Source: Enteropsectra breve (Eukaryota; Microsporidia). Taken from it: a stretch of 55,909 bases of DNA. Position 1 is the stretch's first letter; each line of letters opens with the position of its first letter. Below the pieces are notes generated by a model. That model was not told the DNA's origin and made no database searches. It was given only the letters and a program-made list of their open reading frames with translations. The position numbers and the translations under genes were made by a program. Shown here piece by piece: positions 10,245-20,223 of the stretch. Where the stretch lies: assembly GCA_024243835.1 (NCBI GenBank), contig JALPMN010000636.1, positions 1 to 55,909 of the forward strand. The letters are read 5' to 3'.

Positions 10245-10542
10245 TTTTGAATAAAATGTCTTAAAATTCTATTTAGTTTTCCACTTTTAATCCTTACATT
10301 TTACAGCTTCAGTCTTCACATGTGTTTATTATGACTGGCATAAAGTAGCCTTTCTAGCAACAGAATGCGTCTTCATAGAAATGTCAGGAGCAATACTGCA
10401 CATGAAGATTATGTTTAGCGATGAGTAAAATGCCTCTCCAGTAATGTTTAAAGCAGAATATATGCCTATCCGTGCGGAAATATGAAGAAAGGCATGTTTC
10501 TTAGAGCTCTTTTCGCACTCCAAAGAAAATTTCTCCTTGTGC

Positions 10543-10551
10543 AACGCCCCT
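10543..10551 (+). promoter_or_regulatory. CCC-like start signal of EXO1
   Basis: The stretch AACGCCCCT ends directly before the ATG at 10552. It supports that ATG over the TTG that opens the frame 15 bases upstream. Confidence 0.55.
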
Positions 10552-11643
10552 ATGGGAATCACAGGTCTTCTGCCTTTGGTGAAGCCAATAATGCAAAAGA
10601 AATCCATCAAAGCCTATGCAGGCAGTGCTATAGGCATTGATGGGCATGCATGGCTGCACCAAGCCCTTCCAGTCTCAGCATCAGATCTGTACTTCAACAA
10701 AATGAATGACAAATACATTGCAATATTTATGTCAAAAGTAGACTCACTGCTTGATAACGGCATACGCCCAGTGGTGGTCTTCGATGGGGATTCTTTTGCA
10801 CCAAAGTCGCTTACCAATGCAAAGCGAAAGGCACAAAGAGATAAGTGCAAAATGGAAATTGAATTTTTTATCAAGAACAATAACATGGCCAAGGCGCGCG
10901 AACTGATGAAGAGATGCGTGTCAGTAACCCCGCTCATTGTTTACAATCTGATAAAGGCCCTGGTTGCAAGAAGCATCGAGTATATTATAAGTCCCTACGA
11001 AGCAGATGCCCAGCTGTACTATCTGCAGAAAATAAAATACATAGACTACATTCTTACAGAAGATTCGGATCTAATACCGTACGGAGGAACAAGAATACTG
11101 TACAAATACAACGGAGTGAATGTGGAGGAGTACAATGCAGACAAATTACACAAATGCCGCGGCAGTTTTTTTAGTGAAAATATTTTGGATATTTGTATAC
11201 TAAGCGGCTGCGATTATGCAGACTCGATCAAGGGGGTCGGGCTAAATACCGCACACAAGAAGCTGGAGGAAACAAGAACTGTAAAGAACTTCATCGAGCT
11301 CATGGCCTCTAGCAAGAAAAGCGTGCCTAGCAGCTACATGAGCACCTTTTTATCTGCAAAACTAACATTTTTGCACCATATTGTTTTTGACCCGGTTAAA
11401 CAGTGCAGAGTGCACTTGAATGAGACAAGCCTTGTCTATGATTTTCTGGGAACGTTGGAAAATATGCCTTATATTGTTAAGTCTGAAATAGGCGAGGACA
11501 TATGTGTTTTAAGACACATAATATACAGAAGTACTGAGACATGTGTAGAGGCTATTCAGAAAAAATCTGGTTGCGATGATAGTGAATCTTTAGACGTGGA
11601 CATGAATACCATTTCTCCATATTTTGCAGGAAAAAATAATTAA
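10552..11643 (+). CDS. EXO1: Exonuclease 1 (Rad2/FEN family)
   Basis: A 363-residue XPG/Rad2-family nuclease. It begins MGITGLLPLVKPI like Exo1 (MGIxGLLxxLKPI), distinct from FEN1. Metal-binding acids are visible in order: IDGHAWLH, VFDGDSF, SPYEADAQL, TEDSDLIPYGG, and SGCDYADSIKGVG within the helix-two-turn-helix. It should act as a 5'-3' exonuclease and flap nuclease in mismatch repair and end resection, the latter with Mre11, also encoded here. Yeast Exo1 is about 700 residues; this protein stops soon after the catalytic core, lacking the Msh2/Mlh1-binding tail. The start is fixed by CCCCT immediately before the ATG. Confidence 0.93.
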   Translation: MGITGLLPLVKPIMQKKSIKAYAGSAIGIDGHAWLHQALPVSASDLYFNKMNDKYIAIFMSKVDSLLDNGIRPVVVFDGDSFAPKSLTNAKRKAQRDKCKMEIEFFIKNNNMAKARELMKRCVSVTPLIVYNLIKALVARSIEYIISPYEADAQLYYLQKIKYIDYILTEDSDLIPYGGTRILYKYNGVNVEEYNADKLHKCRGSFFSENILDICILSGCDYADSIKGVGLNTAHKKLEETRTVKNFIELMASSKKSVPSSYMSTFLSAKLTFLHHIVFDPVKQCRVHLNETSLVYDFLGTLENMPYIVKSEIGEDICVLRHIIYRSTETCVEAIQKKSGCDDSESLDVDMNTISPYFAGKNN

Positions 11644-12181
11644 ATTTTATGTGTTCCAGCCGTGGCGCGATGTCATAGTTTTTTAGGCCCGTGCCATAAT
11701 CCTATTCTTTAGCCAAAATATCTTGTTACTCATATTTTAAGGATAGAGCATATAATTAAAATCATAATCATCAGAGCAAGAACTACCCCTTTGTTTAAAT
11801 TCATACCAAACACAATGAACAACTGTGTTTTAAGAAATAGCAGTGTCTTACTAAAATATAGTATATTCTATAGCATACCAGTGAACATTTTGTCCGTTAC
11901 TGGAGAGAAAATGCATCCAGAGATGGTACAGCCTCTAAATAGCATCTATTATATTTAAACCTGCTTATTAAAAGAAGGAAATTTTAGTCTTGAAAAAGGA
12001 ACTTCATTAATACAAATTAAGCAGCTTATATATTCTCTTTAAAGTTAACGCGTGAAATATATTTAGTGTAATTTTCTTCTCACTTAATTTGGCATGATTG
12101 TATATTTTCAAAAGCTACGATTATTATGTTCAAAAAACACTAAGGATGCAGATGAGCTATGCTTGTGCCAGCACTTTATTT

Positions 12182-12304
12182 AGCGGCTTGCTTCTGGTAA
12201 TTTTCACCCGTAATTTTATAATGGAAACATAAACAGCCAGGATGTGAGCACTGGCCGGCAATAAAGTAAATTTCATCCTAGGCTAAAAATATCAATAAGC
12301 CGCT
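12182..12304. ncRNA. Possible structured RNA (weak)
   Basis: AGCGGCTT (12182-12189) is complementary to AAGCCGCT (12297-12304). Inside lies a second stem, AGCC-A-GGATG near 12234 with CATCC-TA-GGCT near 12273. Nested, GC-containing arms in AT-rich surroundings suggest an RNA fold. I find no class motif, and strand is unknown. Confidence 0.25.
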
Positions 12305-12673
12305 CTGCAACTTGTTATGCTTTCTGTTGAAAGAGGCATAGTACTGCTATGCTTTATTGATGAAAAATTGGTTTTTATTAAACCTTAAAAGCGGGCACAC
12401 CATATATTTCTCTTAATGCATTTTGGCATGACATACATAACCTCTTTATCTCTACTCAGAAAGCTTCACAAGTATGAAGCTTCAGGTGTGTGATTTTTAA
12501 AATTTTGTATTCGTGCATTCAACAACGAAAAAAATTGTGATGGAATTAGTGCCATGGACACAGATCTTATTAGATCCAAAATACTGCATTGTAAAAGACA
12601 AATTAATAAGGCGTTTAATACGGTATTTTCCCCTGTAGCGCTGCCTTTTTGTCGAAGGAATCTTTTTTGAAGA

Positions 12674-12686
12674 AAAATTTTGCCCT
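12674..12686 (+). promoter_or_regulatory. AAATTTT-GCCCT start signal of SEC23
   Basis: AAAATTTTGCCCT ends four bases before the ATG at 12691. The same string precedes the AN1 gene (52901-52912), and a longer form precedes eL27 and the MRP RNA. Confidence 0.65.
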
Positions 12687-12690
12687 TTAA

Positions 12691-14769
12691 ATGTCTCAAA
12701 CAATTGAATCGATTGAGGAAAAAGATGGGATCCGCATGACCTGGAATGTATGGCCCGTGACGCTCAGCATGAATGAGATTGTTCCCATAGCATGTATGTA
12801 TAATTTGGCACAAGATGCCCTAGTACTGCCGCATGAGCCGATATTCTGCCATGGATGCCAGTCAATTCTGTGCCCACAATCCATTATTGATTATGGGTCC
12901 TTCACATGGTCTTGTCTTTTTTGCAACTATAAAAACAGTTTTCCTGCGTATGCCCGAAATATCTCCCCTGAAAACCTTCTCCCGGAGCTAATTGCAGAAA
13001 ATACCACAGTGGAATATGTGCTGAACAGGACTGTTTCATTTCCGACCGTGTTCTTTTTTATGATCGATCGATGCACATATGATGAGCAGCGCCACACGCT
13101 TATGAAAGACGGGCTGAAAAGAGCTTTTGCGCATCTCCCGTCTGATGCGCGAATTGGAATTCTGTTTTTTGGAACGAACATTGAGCTGGTTATGTTCGGA
13201 AGTTCAGAAATTGAGACAAGATTTGTGTTTTCCGGGCGCCAAAAATACACGAAAGATGATATCAACAAACTTCATATTAGCGATGTGCGATCATTCTTGG
13301 TGTCTAAAGAAGAAAAGGAAAAGGAAATATATGACTTCATAGACAGCATGAAGCAGGACCCATTTCCATGCCTCAGTGGCCACCGGCAAATGCGCTGCAC
13401 TGGTGCAGCACTCTCATTGGCTGTTAGTCTCTTTGAAGGCGCCTTTACTGATGCGACTGTTAAGATCGTGATCTTTACGCAGGGGCCATGCACCATCGGT
13501 CCTGGAAAGGTAGCCAGATACGAAAAATCTTCTGAATCTGCCGAGCCGTTGAATCTTGACGAGGCCCTCAATTTTTATACTGAAGTTGCAGAAAAAATAA
13601 ACACGATGGGCCACAGTGTTGATATCATAGCAGAAACCATAGCAGACATCGGTGTAGAGCAGATAAAGCCGGTAATAACGATGAATGGCGGATCTTTGAT
13701 AATGGCACAGGACTTTGATGAGCGGATCAAAATGGATTCAATCGATAAAATATTTGCGAAAGACGAGAATGATACAATGAAACAAGTATTTAATTTGAAG
13801 ATGCAGGTCAAGACAAGCGCTAACTTGTCTTTTAAGGGTGTTATCGGGGAGGGACGGCCGCTGGGAAGTGGCTGGAAGGTTGGCGCAGCTCTCCCTACGT
13901 CAAACATCACCGTGCTGCTTGAAAATAACACAAACGCCAGAAATAGTTCCTACGGATACGTTCAGCTGGTCACACAGTATCAAACAAGCAACAGATGCAT
14001 CAAAACACGTGTCACAACTTTCAGTCGAATATTCACGGATGACCGGAACAGGCTGCTGATGGGATTTGACCAAGAGGCAGCCTGTGTTTTTCAGGCACGT
14101 GCCTTCTCCAAAAAGGGCTTTCAAAATGTCATGGACTGCGAGAGTGCTATCGACAAAAACCTCATCAAATTTACAAAGCGCTACGGCAACTTTGAACGGG
14201 GAAATCCTCTTAGTGTCTCGCTGCCAGAGTCAATGAACTACTACATTAACTTTATGTTCTTCTTCAGGCGCTCACTCCTTGTGCAGAATGACGGCATTTC
14301 GCCTGACGAAGCGTCGTATTTTCAGCTTCTGCTTTTTAAATTCAGAGTCAACGATGTGTTAAAGATGATCAAGCCCTCTCTCATCTCGTTCCACTACCAG
14401 GGAGACATTATGCCAGTGGAGCTCGATACCAGCAGCCTCAGTCCAGAGAGCATATTGATTTTGGATACTTTCCACAACGTGCTCTTGTGGAGAGGCCTAT
14501 ATGTGGAAAACTGGGTAAAGGAAGGGCTGCATGAGAGTCCTGAGTACGAATTCTTTAAGAATGTGATAAGCGAGGCTGATGGATATGTAAAGCTGCTGCT
14601 TGATCGTGTGCCTGCGCCACAGTACAAAGAAACATGTGAGGGGAAAAGCCAAGAAAGAATACTGTTGCACTATATGAATCCTGGACACCAGGGTGCTTTA
14701 AACACCGAAAAAATAGATTATGGCAAGTTTTACGACACTCTTTGCAGGTATATAGTACGCCTTGAATGA
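12691..14769 (+). CDS. SEC23: COPII coat subunit Sec23
   Basis: A 692-residue Sec23, the inner COPII coat subunit and Sar1 GTPase activator for ER-to-Golgi vesicles. It opens with the family form GIRMTWNVWP, followed by a zinc finger (CHGCQSILCP...WSCLFC, about residues 52-76), the trunk/vWA-like domain (PTVFFFMIDR..., GILFFGTNIELV), a beta-sandwich, a helical domain and a gelsolin-like C-terminus (ESILILDTFHNVLLWRG). Yeast Sec23 is 768 residues, so the protein is full length apart from loop trimming. The Arg finger expected in the N-terminal half cannot be placed with certainty by eye. The AAATTTTGCCCT signal sits just before the ATG. Confidence 0.95.
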   Translation: MSQTIESIEEKDGIRMTWNVWPVTLSMNEIVPIACMYNLAQDALVLPHEPIFCHGCQSILCPQSIIDYGSFTWSCLFCNYKNSFPAYARNISPENLLPELIAENTTVEYVLNRTVSFPTVFFFMIDRCTYDEQRHTLMKDGLKRAFAHLPSDARIGILFFGTNIELVMFGSSEIETRFVFSGRQKYTKDDINKLHISDVRSFLVSKEEKEKEIYDFIDSMKQDPFPCLSGHRQMRCTGAALSLAVSLFEGAFTDATVKIVIFTQGPCTIGPGKVARYEKSSESAEPLNLDEALNFYTEVAEKINTMGHSVDIIAETIADIGVEQIKPVITMNGGSLIMAQDFDERIKMDSIDKIFAKDENDTMKQVFNLKMQVKTSANLSFKGVIGEGRPLGSGWKVGAALPTSNITVLLENNTNARNSSYGYVQLVTQYQTSNRCIKTRVTTFSRIFTDDRNRLLMGFDQEAACVFQARAFSKKGFQNVMDCESAIDKNLIKFTKRYGNFERGNPLSVSLPESMNYYINFMFFFRRSLLVQNDGISPDEASYFQLLLFKFRVNDVLKMIKPSLISFHYQGDIMPVELDTSSLSPESILILDTFHNVLLWRGLYVENWVKEGLHESPEYEFFKNVISEADGYVKLLLDRVPAPQYKETCEGKSQERILLHYMNPGHQGALNTEKIDYGKFYDTLCRYIVRLE

Positions 14770-15369
14770 AATTATATATAATTTAATAAGTTTTTGTTAT
14801 TAAAATGCTGTGCGGCATATTCATACTGAATACATTTAAAAGCTCATTTCAATGCATATTTTATTAAAGATTACAAATATGAAATAAATAACATTGGCAG
14901 TTTAACTAATGCAGTACGCAGTAGCTAGGCTCAAACTGAGTCATTAATAATCTATAGGTCTGAAGGCTTTTGTGCTACAAGAAGCAATGCAAGACTGCAA
15001 ATTTTCAAAGAGCCTGTTATAAGTATAGCTCTGGGATATAGAAGGCTTCTTGAAAATTTGAGCTAAGGATTAGCACGTTAGATGCATATTAATGAATTAT
15101 TTAATATTTGCCCTGATAAGCATTGAGAAATTTATTACTTCATTCAATCTTCTACTTAATTTTATCGCTCGCTATATTTACGGACGACTACTAGCTGATA
15201 TGAGGCATTAGCGTGTCTTAAAACGAGTTTATAGAATAGTGTTATTATTCAGGCATAATGTTTATTATTATCAGCGCTGTCGTGAATTTTTTGAATAATC
15301 TTGGTACGAACGTAGGAATTTCATATCGGAAATATAGATAACGTGCTACTTATATACAAGTGACATTCT
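14770..15369. other. Intergenic, no supported gene
   Basis: About 600 bp of AT-rich DNA between the convergent 3' ends of SEC23 and the next gene. A TTTGCCCTG string at 15108-15116 resembles a start signal, but no ORF or fold follows that I can support. Confidence 0.5.
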
Positions 15370-16611
15370 TTAAGAACTGTTTCTGTTTTTTACAAATCCA
15401 GATGCGTGTATACGCGCCGCCTTTAGTATTTTTCGAACTTTTAGTCCGCTTAGGCTTTTATGTTCAATAGTTTGCAAAAGAGATGTATTTTTTTCGATTC
15501 GACCAAGCAAAAAATTTCTTGTTTTATTGATCATTACACAAAGTAGTGAAGCCAAATCATCAGCAGTTTCTTCATTTATTCCTGAAGACTTGGCTCTCAA
15601 AAACACCATGGTATCGTTCCATATTAAATTCGTTAGAACGTATGTATTGTCCTTCTCAATATCAAGGCAATCAATAAAATCATCGATGGATGCTATATTT
15701 CTTCCACTAGAAACTGTCGATGCTCTCTTCTGAATACCCCTCGACTTTTGTGGTATTTTTACAGGCAGGCTATCATCAAACCCATAATTTTTCGTTGACG
15801 AGCCCAGAATAATAGCCTTTATCTTATTGTCAAGTTGATGGTATACCACAATTATCCTTTCCAGTAATGGCAGTTTTTCTGGATATATAGCTGTGTCCAG
15901 AAAGACAACTGCATTGAAAATGATTCTTAGCATGCTTCTTTTTAGAAGTCGTTTAGATAGCAGCACGGCTAATGAAATGAGCGTGTATCTTATGTAATGC
16001 TGCTCCAAATACAAATGAGCTGGACTTTCGCCCAAAGAAGGCACTAAGTGTATTTGAAGGCACTTATCAATGCTTGCTTGAACAATATCATCAATATTTA
16101 TAGATGGCCACAAGGAGATTAAATTGTGATAGTAAGATCTTAGTATTCTTTTCAGTAAGCATTCTTTTGAAACGGCGAAGGTCTTGAAAAGAAAAGAGTA
16201 TTTTTGCTGCATATTCACTGCAGAAGATGAGTAAAGAGGCGCGATTTCGCGACTGAATGAAGAATGATGCAGCATAGTTTCTCCTGGGCTTTTATTCATG
16301 TGTCTAGCTACATTGAGGAGAATTTCCACTGCAAAATTGCTCAAATAAAACAGTTCTGGTTGCGATAAAATAGCACTTTGCAGATTACAGTTTTTAGCAA
16401 AATTTGTTTTTCTCATTTTTCTCATGCTCTTCGTAAATATGAGATAGACAACTGCCATCTTATTAACTATGCTGCGGGATTCTATTTTGTTCTTGAATAT
16501 GTCAAAGGAACTAAATATCATCTCAGATTCAATAAGCGCCATTTTATACGTGCACTGGCCATTCATAAGCTTTGCGAAAAGATGCTCAAGCGCTTCTTCA
16601 ATATTTTCCAT
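15370..16611 (-). CDS. Hypothetical helical protein
   Basis: A 413-residue protein I do not recognise. The sequence is mostly predicted helix, with leucine/isoleucine-rich stretches (for example LSNFAVEILLNVARHMN and LISLAVLLSKRLLKRSMLRIIF), no transmembrane run long enough to be convincing, and a serine/lysine-rich linker near residue 285. It reads like a soluble helical-repeat scaffold. ATG at 16611 with AAAATTT about 10 bases upstream. Codon and base use resemble neighbouring genes, so it is probably real. Confidence 0.7.
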   Translation of the reverse strand: MENIEEALEHLFAKLMNGQCTYKMALIESEMIFSSFDIFKNKIESRSIVNKMAVVYLIFTKSMRKMRKTNFAKNCNLQSAILSQPELFYLSNFAVEILLNVARHMNKSPGETMLHHSSFSREIAPLYSSSAVNMQQKYSFLFKTFAVSKECLLKRILRSYYHNLISLWPSINIDDIVQASIDKCLQIHLVPSLGESPAHLYLEQHYIRYTLISLAVLLSKRLLKRSMLRIIFNAVVFLDTAIYPEKLPLLERIIVVYHQLDNKIKAIILGSSTKNYGFDDSLPVKIPQKSRGIQKRASTVSSGRNIASIDDFIDCLDIEKDNTYVLTNLIWNDTMVFLRAKSSGINEETADDLASLLCVMINKTRNFLLGRIEKNTSLLQTIEHKSLSGLKVRKILKAARIHASGFVKNRNSS

Positions 16612-17289
16612 TAAGCCGTAAATTTTTTCAGAACTAAATAAACATGCCCTGTATTACATACACAGAATGAAGATGCATCATAAATAACAATGGTTCCAGG
16701 CTTTGATGCAAATAATATGTTGAATTGCTCTAGGTTTTTTAAAAAACGATTTTAGGAAATTCTCAAGGCATGCAATACTCACATTCGTTTTTTTTGCGAA
16801 TCTTGCTCAAAGACAACTCACAGACTGTACAAACGGTTATATGGAAGAACTAGGCGCAAGTACATCATATAAAGATGGATTTTCTACCAGTATTTCTTCG
16901 TCATCTTGGAGGAAAAGATGGTATAATTCAGATCCATAGCGCGCTATTGATTTACTTTAGTGAGGGCAGAATGTTCGTGAATATCTTTATGAGGATACCC
17001 ATCATTAGTTGAAAATCTTAAGGAAAATGACATGTAATAGTAATTAAACAGCCATAAAATGTGTAGAAATGAAAAACACTGAAGAATACATCGGTTAATC
17101 GATGATACATTTATAACTATCTCGTTTAAAGAAACCTGTTTTAGCTTTCGTTTTTTAGCACAAAGAGCAATGCTACGCGTTTTAAAAAGAAAAGCTTAAT
17201 ACAAAATAAAATAGCATAAATTGCAAGTATTCCATCATTTTATTCTTGATGCTTTTGTTTGCGGTGGATAAGCACATATGTACCAGCAA
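16612..17289. other. Intergenic, nothing supported
   Basis: About 680 bp of AT-rich sequence. I see no ORF, fold or repeat that I can support. Confidence 0.55.
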
Positions 17290-17598
17290 CTACTTTTTAT
17301 AAGCAAGAAGTGTTTCGCCGTAATAACGCATTTTATAGTACTTTTCACTGTGCTCTGAGCCTAGCTCCCGCAAATATTTGTATATAGATAAGTCATAGAA
17401 TCTCAATTTTGTTCTGGGGCATGTGTACTGAGCAGGAAGGCCTGTAAAGTCACATAGCCGTTTTGAAGGCAAAATGGGTATCCGCGGTAGTGCTAGATAC
17501 GGGTGCTCCTGTTTGATGAGCGTTTTATACATTTGCTTAAGCGTTTTGGGTTTTATATTTTGTCCTATTCGTGTAGAACTCTTATATTTGTTCAGCAT
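17290..17598 (-). CDS. YL1 C-terminal domain protein, Ies6-like
   Basis: A 102-residue protein when started at the ATG preceded by GCCCCT (17605-17610). The frame stays open 16 codons further upstream, but only to a TTG. The C-terminal half contains ILPSKRLCDFTGLPAQYTCP followed by RTKLRFYD, the YL1_C domain found in Ies6 (INO80 complex) and Vps72/Swc2 (SWR1 complex). An N-terminal NIKPKTLKQMYKTLI stretch and the very small size fit Ies6 better than Vps72, which is large and acidic. It would be a nuclear chromatin-remodelling subunit. With the Eaf6-like gene it is one of two very small chromatin-complex subunits here. Confidence 0.8.
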   Translation of the reverse strand: MLNKYKSSTRIGQNIKPKTLKQMYKTLIKQEHPYLALPRIPILPSKRLCDFTGLPAQYTCPRTKLRFYDLSIYKYLRELGSEHSEKYYKMRYYGETLLAYKK

Positions 17599-18182
17599 TA
17601 TAAATAGGGGCTTCAAAAATTCACGACCAATTATGTCACCATTCAAAGGAATGGGGTGCCTAAAGTTCTATTTAGAGAAACAAAAAGCATATTGTCGATC
17701 AGCTAGCTATACAGAGAACAAAATCCGTGCATCGAATATGGCTTTTACCAGTAAATAGCACATAAGCTTTTGCTCTATGTTTAAAGTTTACAGAGAGTTA
17801 GAGACCTCACAAAATCTGGCTATAATATACTACTATCGAAGCATATTGCAGCCTAATACTATTTTATTTTATTGTTTTAAATGGTATCTTACATCATCCA
17901 AAGTAATTTTTAAGAAACAATTCTTCAACCAGATTTTCTTTCAATCATAAGCGTGAATTATCGGCCTTTTGATTATGCTGCTTCTGAGGCATGCAGTTGT
18001 TTATCAATTTCAGCAGCGATTCTGAATAAAGACGTTTATCTTGAATTTATTTATGAGTAGATAAAAGAAACGTCCTGTGCAGAGCTATCCATTTAATCGG
18101 CGTAATCATTCAGTGCTTAAATAGCATATTGAAACAACAATTTTGAGTGCTAAAATTAAAATGTTGCAAAATTTTTATCCAA
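17599..18182. other. Intergenic, nothing supported
   Basis: Divergent promoter region between the YL1-C gene and KRR1. No further gene is visible. Confidence 0.5.
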
Positions 18183-19016
18183 ATGGAAAAAAAGAAGACG
18201 GTGGAAGTGGACTTCTCGAAAATCAAGCATGCATTTTTAGAGACAAGCAGTTTCGACGTACTATTTTCAAAGCAAAGAATGGAATATCTCAAAAGTGTTG
18301 AGCTATATATCACAAAGGCCTGTGAACAGAAAAAAATCAGTTTTAGTCTGGAGTGCGACAGCCAGACAATGCGTGTTTCCACGACGAAGCATACTAGAGA
18401 CCCATACATTATCATAAAGGCATATGAAATGATACAGCTTCTGGCTAAAGGAGTAAATTTAGAGCATGCTGTCAAAAATTTGGAAGACGATGTTTTCTCC
18501 GAGATTATACCCATTAATTTGCTTTGCAGCTCTGAAAAGGTGTATGAGCGCAGAAGGGCGCGTATTATGAATCCCAAGATTTTAAAGGCCCTAGAGCTTT
18601 TGACAAAAACCTATATTCTGATTGCCAGCAAGGCGGCATGCATCGTAGGACCACAGAGGGGTGTTAACCAGGCTAAGCAGGTGATAATTTCGTGCTTTGA
18701 AAATATCCATCCCGCCTATGAAATCAAGAATTTGGTTATCAAAAAAAATCTTGAGAAAGAGGGGTCTGAAGGCTCTTGGGAGCGGTTCCTTCCGAAGATA
18801 GTGAAAACACATTCAAAAAATAAGAAGGAGGGCAGAGTTTCTGGTGGGATGCCCCAGGATATCCTGCCTAGAAAAACCGATCTTGAAAAGGAAACTGGAG
18901 AGTACTATCTGAATCCAAAAAATATAGAAAAAGAAAAGAAGAGGGAACAAATGCGCAAAAAGCGAGAAGAAATGCGCAAAGCTGCCAAAGAAAAATACGA
19001 TGCACCCGATGAATAA
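18183..19016 (+). CDS. KRR1: Krr1, small-subunit processome factor
   Basis: A 277-residue Krr1 homologue, a KH-domain nucleolar protein needed for 18S rRNA maturation and 40S assembly. Visible family features: VYERRRARIMNPKILKALEL, the degenerate KH segment ending ACIVGPQRGVNQAKQVIISC, ENIHPAYEIKNLVIKK and WERFLPKI. The C-terminus is a charged Lys/Glu/Arg helix (EKEKKREQMRKKREEMRK). Yeast Krr1 is 316 residues. The frame opens 12 codons earlier at a GTG; the first ATG is at 18183. It shares the rRNA-processing theme with the MRP RNA at 35661-35816. Confidence 0.93.
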   Translation: MEKKKTVEVDFSKIKHAFLETSSFDVLFSKQRMEYLKSVELYITKACEQKKISFSLECDSQTMRVSTTKHTRDPYIIIKAYEMIQLLAKGVNLEHAVKNLEDDVFSEIIPINLLCSSEKVYERRRARIMNPKILKALELLTKTYILIASKAACIVGPQRGVNQAKQVIISCFENIHPAYEIKNLVIKKNLEKEGSEGSWERFLPKIVKTHSKNKKEGRVSGGMPQDILPRKTDLEKETGEYYLNPKNIEKEKKREQMRKKREEMRKAAKEKYDAPDE

Positions 19017-19195
19017 GTTTAACGCGCGTAGAGTACTCTCAATAAATTAAAGCACTTATTTATTTATAATATTTCCCTTTCATTTTTTAAACTAACTATC
19101 TCTAAATTGATAACTTCTTTTCGATATGTATTTTATTTTAGGCTGTGGAAGCTTGCATAGCAATAAGAAATTCTGATACATATGCATTATGCCCC

Positions 19196-19636
19196 TTAAT
19201 AGTACTCGCTTAACTCATCTATTGTGAATCTTAATTCACTATATCCCTGCTCCATTCTGTTTACGAGCTTCAGCTTATACCCATCAGCACTGTTATCATA
19301 ATGGCCCTCTGCTACAATCATATGTGGCCCTGACATTAAAACCCCAAAGTCAGCTCCGCGATATAAGGTAAAGTTTTTATGTTTTCCATTGTTCGTGTTG
19401 CATGTAACAATTTCGTTTTTCTGGTTGGCACACAAGTACTGGCCATTTTTGGATCTAAATCCATTTCCCTCTTGGTAAAACATCTCGCTTTTATCATGCG
19501 TGTTATCTGTTCTTTTGACCAACATGGGCTCTTTATCAAGCATTCTTAAAACTAATTCCGGGTGGTCAAAGGACTCAAGCCTGTATACTTTAGCTGCTGT
19601 AATTTTTCCTATAACAATTAAGCTCGAAAGAATCAT
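19196..19636 (-). CDS. Putative secreted ricin-B-like (beta-trefoil) protein
   Basis: A 146-residue protein if begun at the ATG at 19636. That start gives a hydrophobic N-terminus (MILSSLIVIGKITAA), a plausible signal peptide. The rest reads like a beta-trefoil lectin: YRLESFDHPELVLRM, then FRSKNGQYLCANQKNEIVTC, then FTLYRGADFGVLMSG and YKLKLVNR. Ricin-B-like secreted proteins are a known expanded group in microsporidia, thought to reach the host. The frame is open upstream to an ATG at 19726 and a GTG at 19825; the longer forms would bury the signal peptide. The fold assignment is by pattern only and needs a profile search. Confidence 0.5.
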   Translation of the reverse strand: MILSSLIVIGKITAAKVYRLESFDHPELVLRMLDKEPMLVKRTDNTHDKSEMFYQEGNGFRSKNGQYLCANQKNEIVTCNTNNGKHKNFTLYRGADFGVLMSGPHMIVAEGHYDNSADGYKLKLVNRMEQGYSELRFTIDELSEYY

Positions 19637-20223
19637 GTTTTTAACTGCGTGTTTATATTTTATCTTCAAAATTCGAGAATAAGAAACAACTGTTTCATAA
19701 GTTGAATCGGAACCTAAAATTCTCATACTTAGCCAATGCAATAACTTTATTATCCGAAAAAGCTGAATATACGAAAATGATATATGCTTGTGCGGATGGG
19801 ATTTTACCCAATCATAAATTACCACAAAACAACCGCAGAGCCATTACTGACAAAACAATCTTTATTTTCAACTGAAGTATAATGCCAAACAATAGTGCAT
19901 CTCGCTTTTACGTTCATTAAACATATAATATGCTGATCATTTGCAACAGTATCAATACCGAAAAGGAGTTTGCTTTGGCTCCAAGAGCTAAGAAACATTG
20001 TGATTGATTATTCCATATCTAGGTCAAAACAAGTAACATAATTCACGTCATACGCACTGCTCATTAAAAGGGCTTGTATTCAAATCTAAGGTCTGAAAAT
20101 TATAGTTAAGAATACAACACTAAGTGACCATGCGTTGAAACGCACTCGTAAAAAAGATTTGTCAATCTGTCAGTATCATGCTGTTCAGCGAGTCCTATAG
20201 TTCATGTCTCTGTGGAATCATTT
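19637..20223. other. Intergenic, nothing supported
   Basis: Divergent region between the ricin-like gene and the two-TM gene. The upstream extension of the minus-strand frame (to 19825) lies here and is probably non-coding. Confidence 0.45.

Larger units (their letters stand above)
11644..12690. other. Intergenic with a possible folded segment
   Basis: About 1 kb without a credible ORF. At 12182-12304 there is a nested set of complementary arms (see the ncRNA candidate). The last 17 bases hold the SEC23 start signal. Confidence 0.5.
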
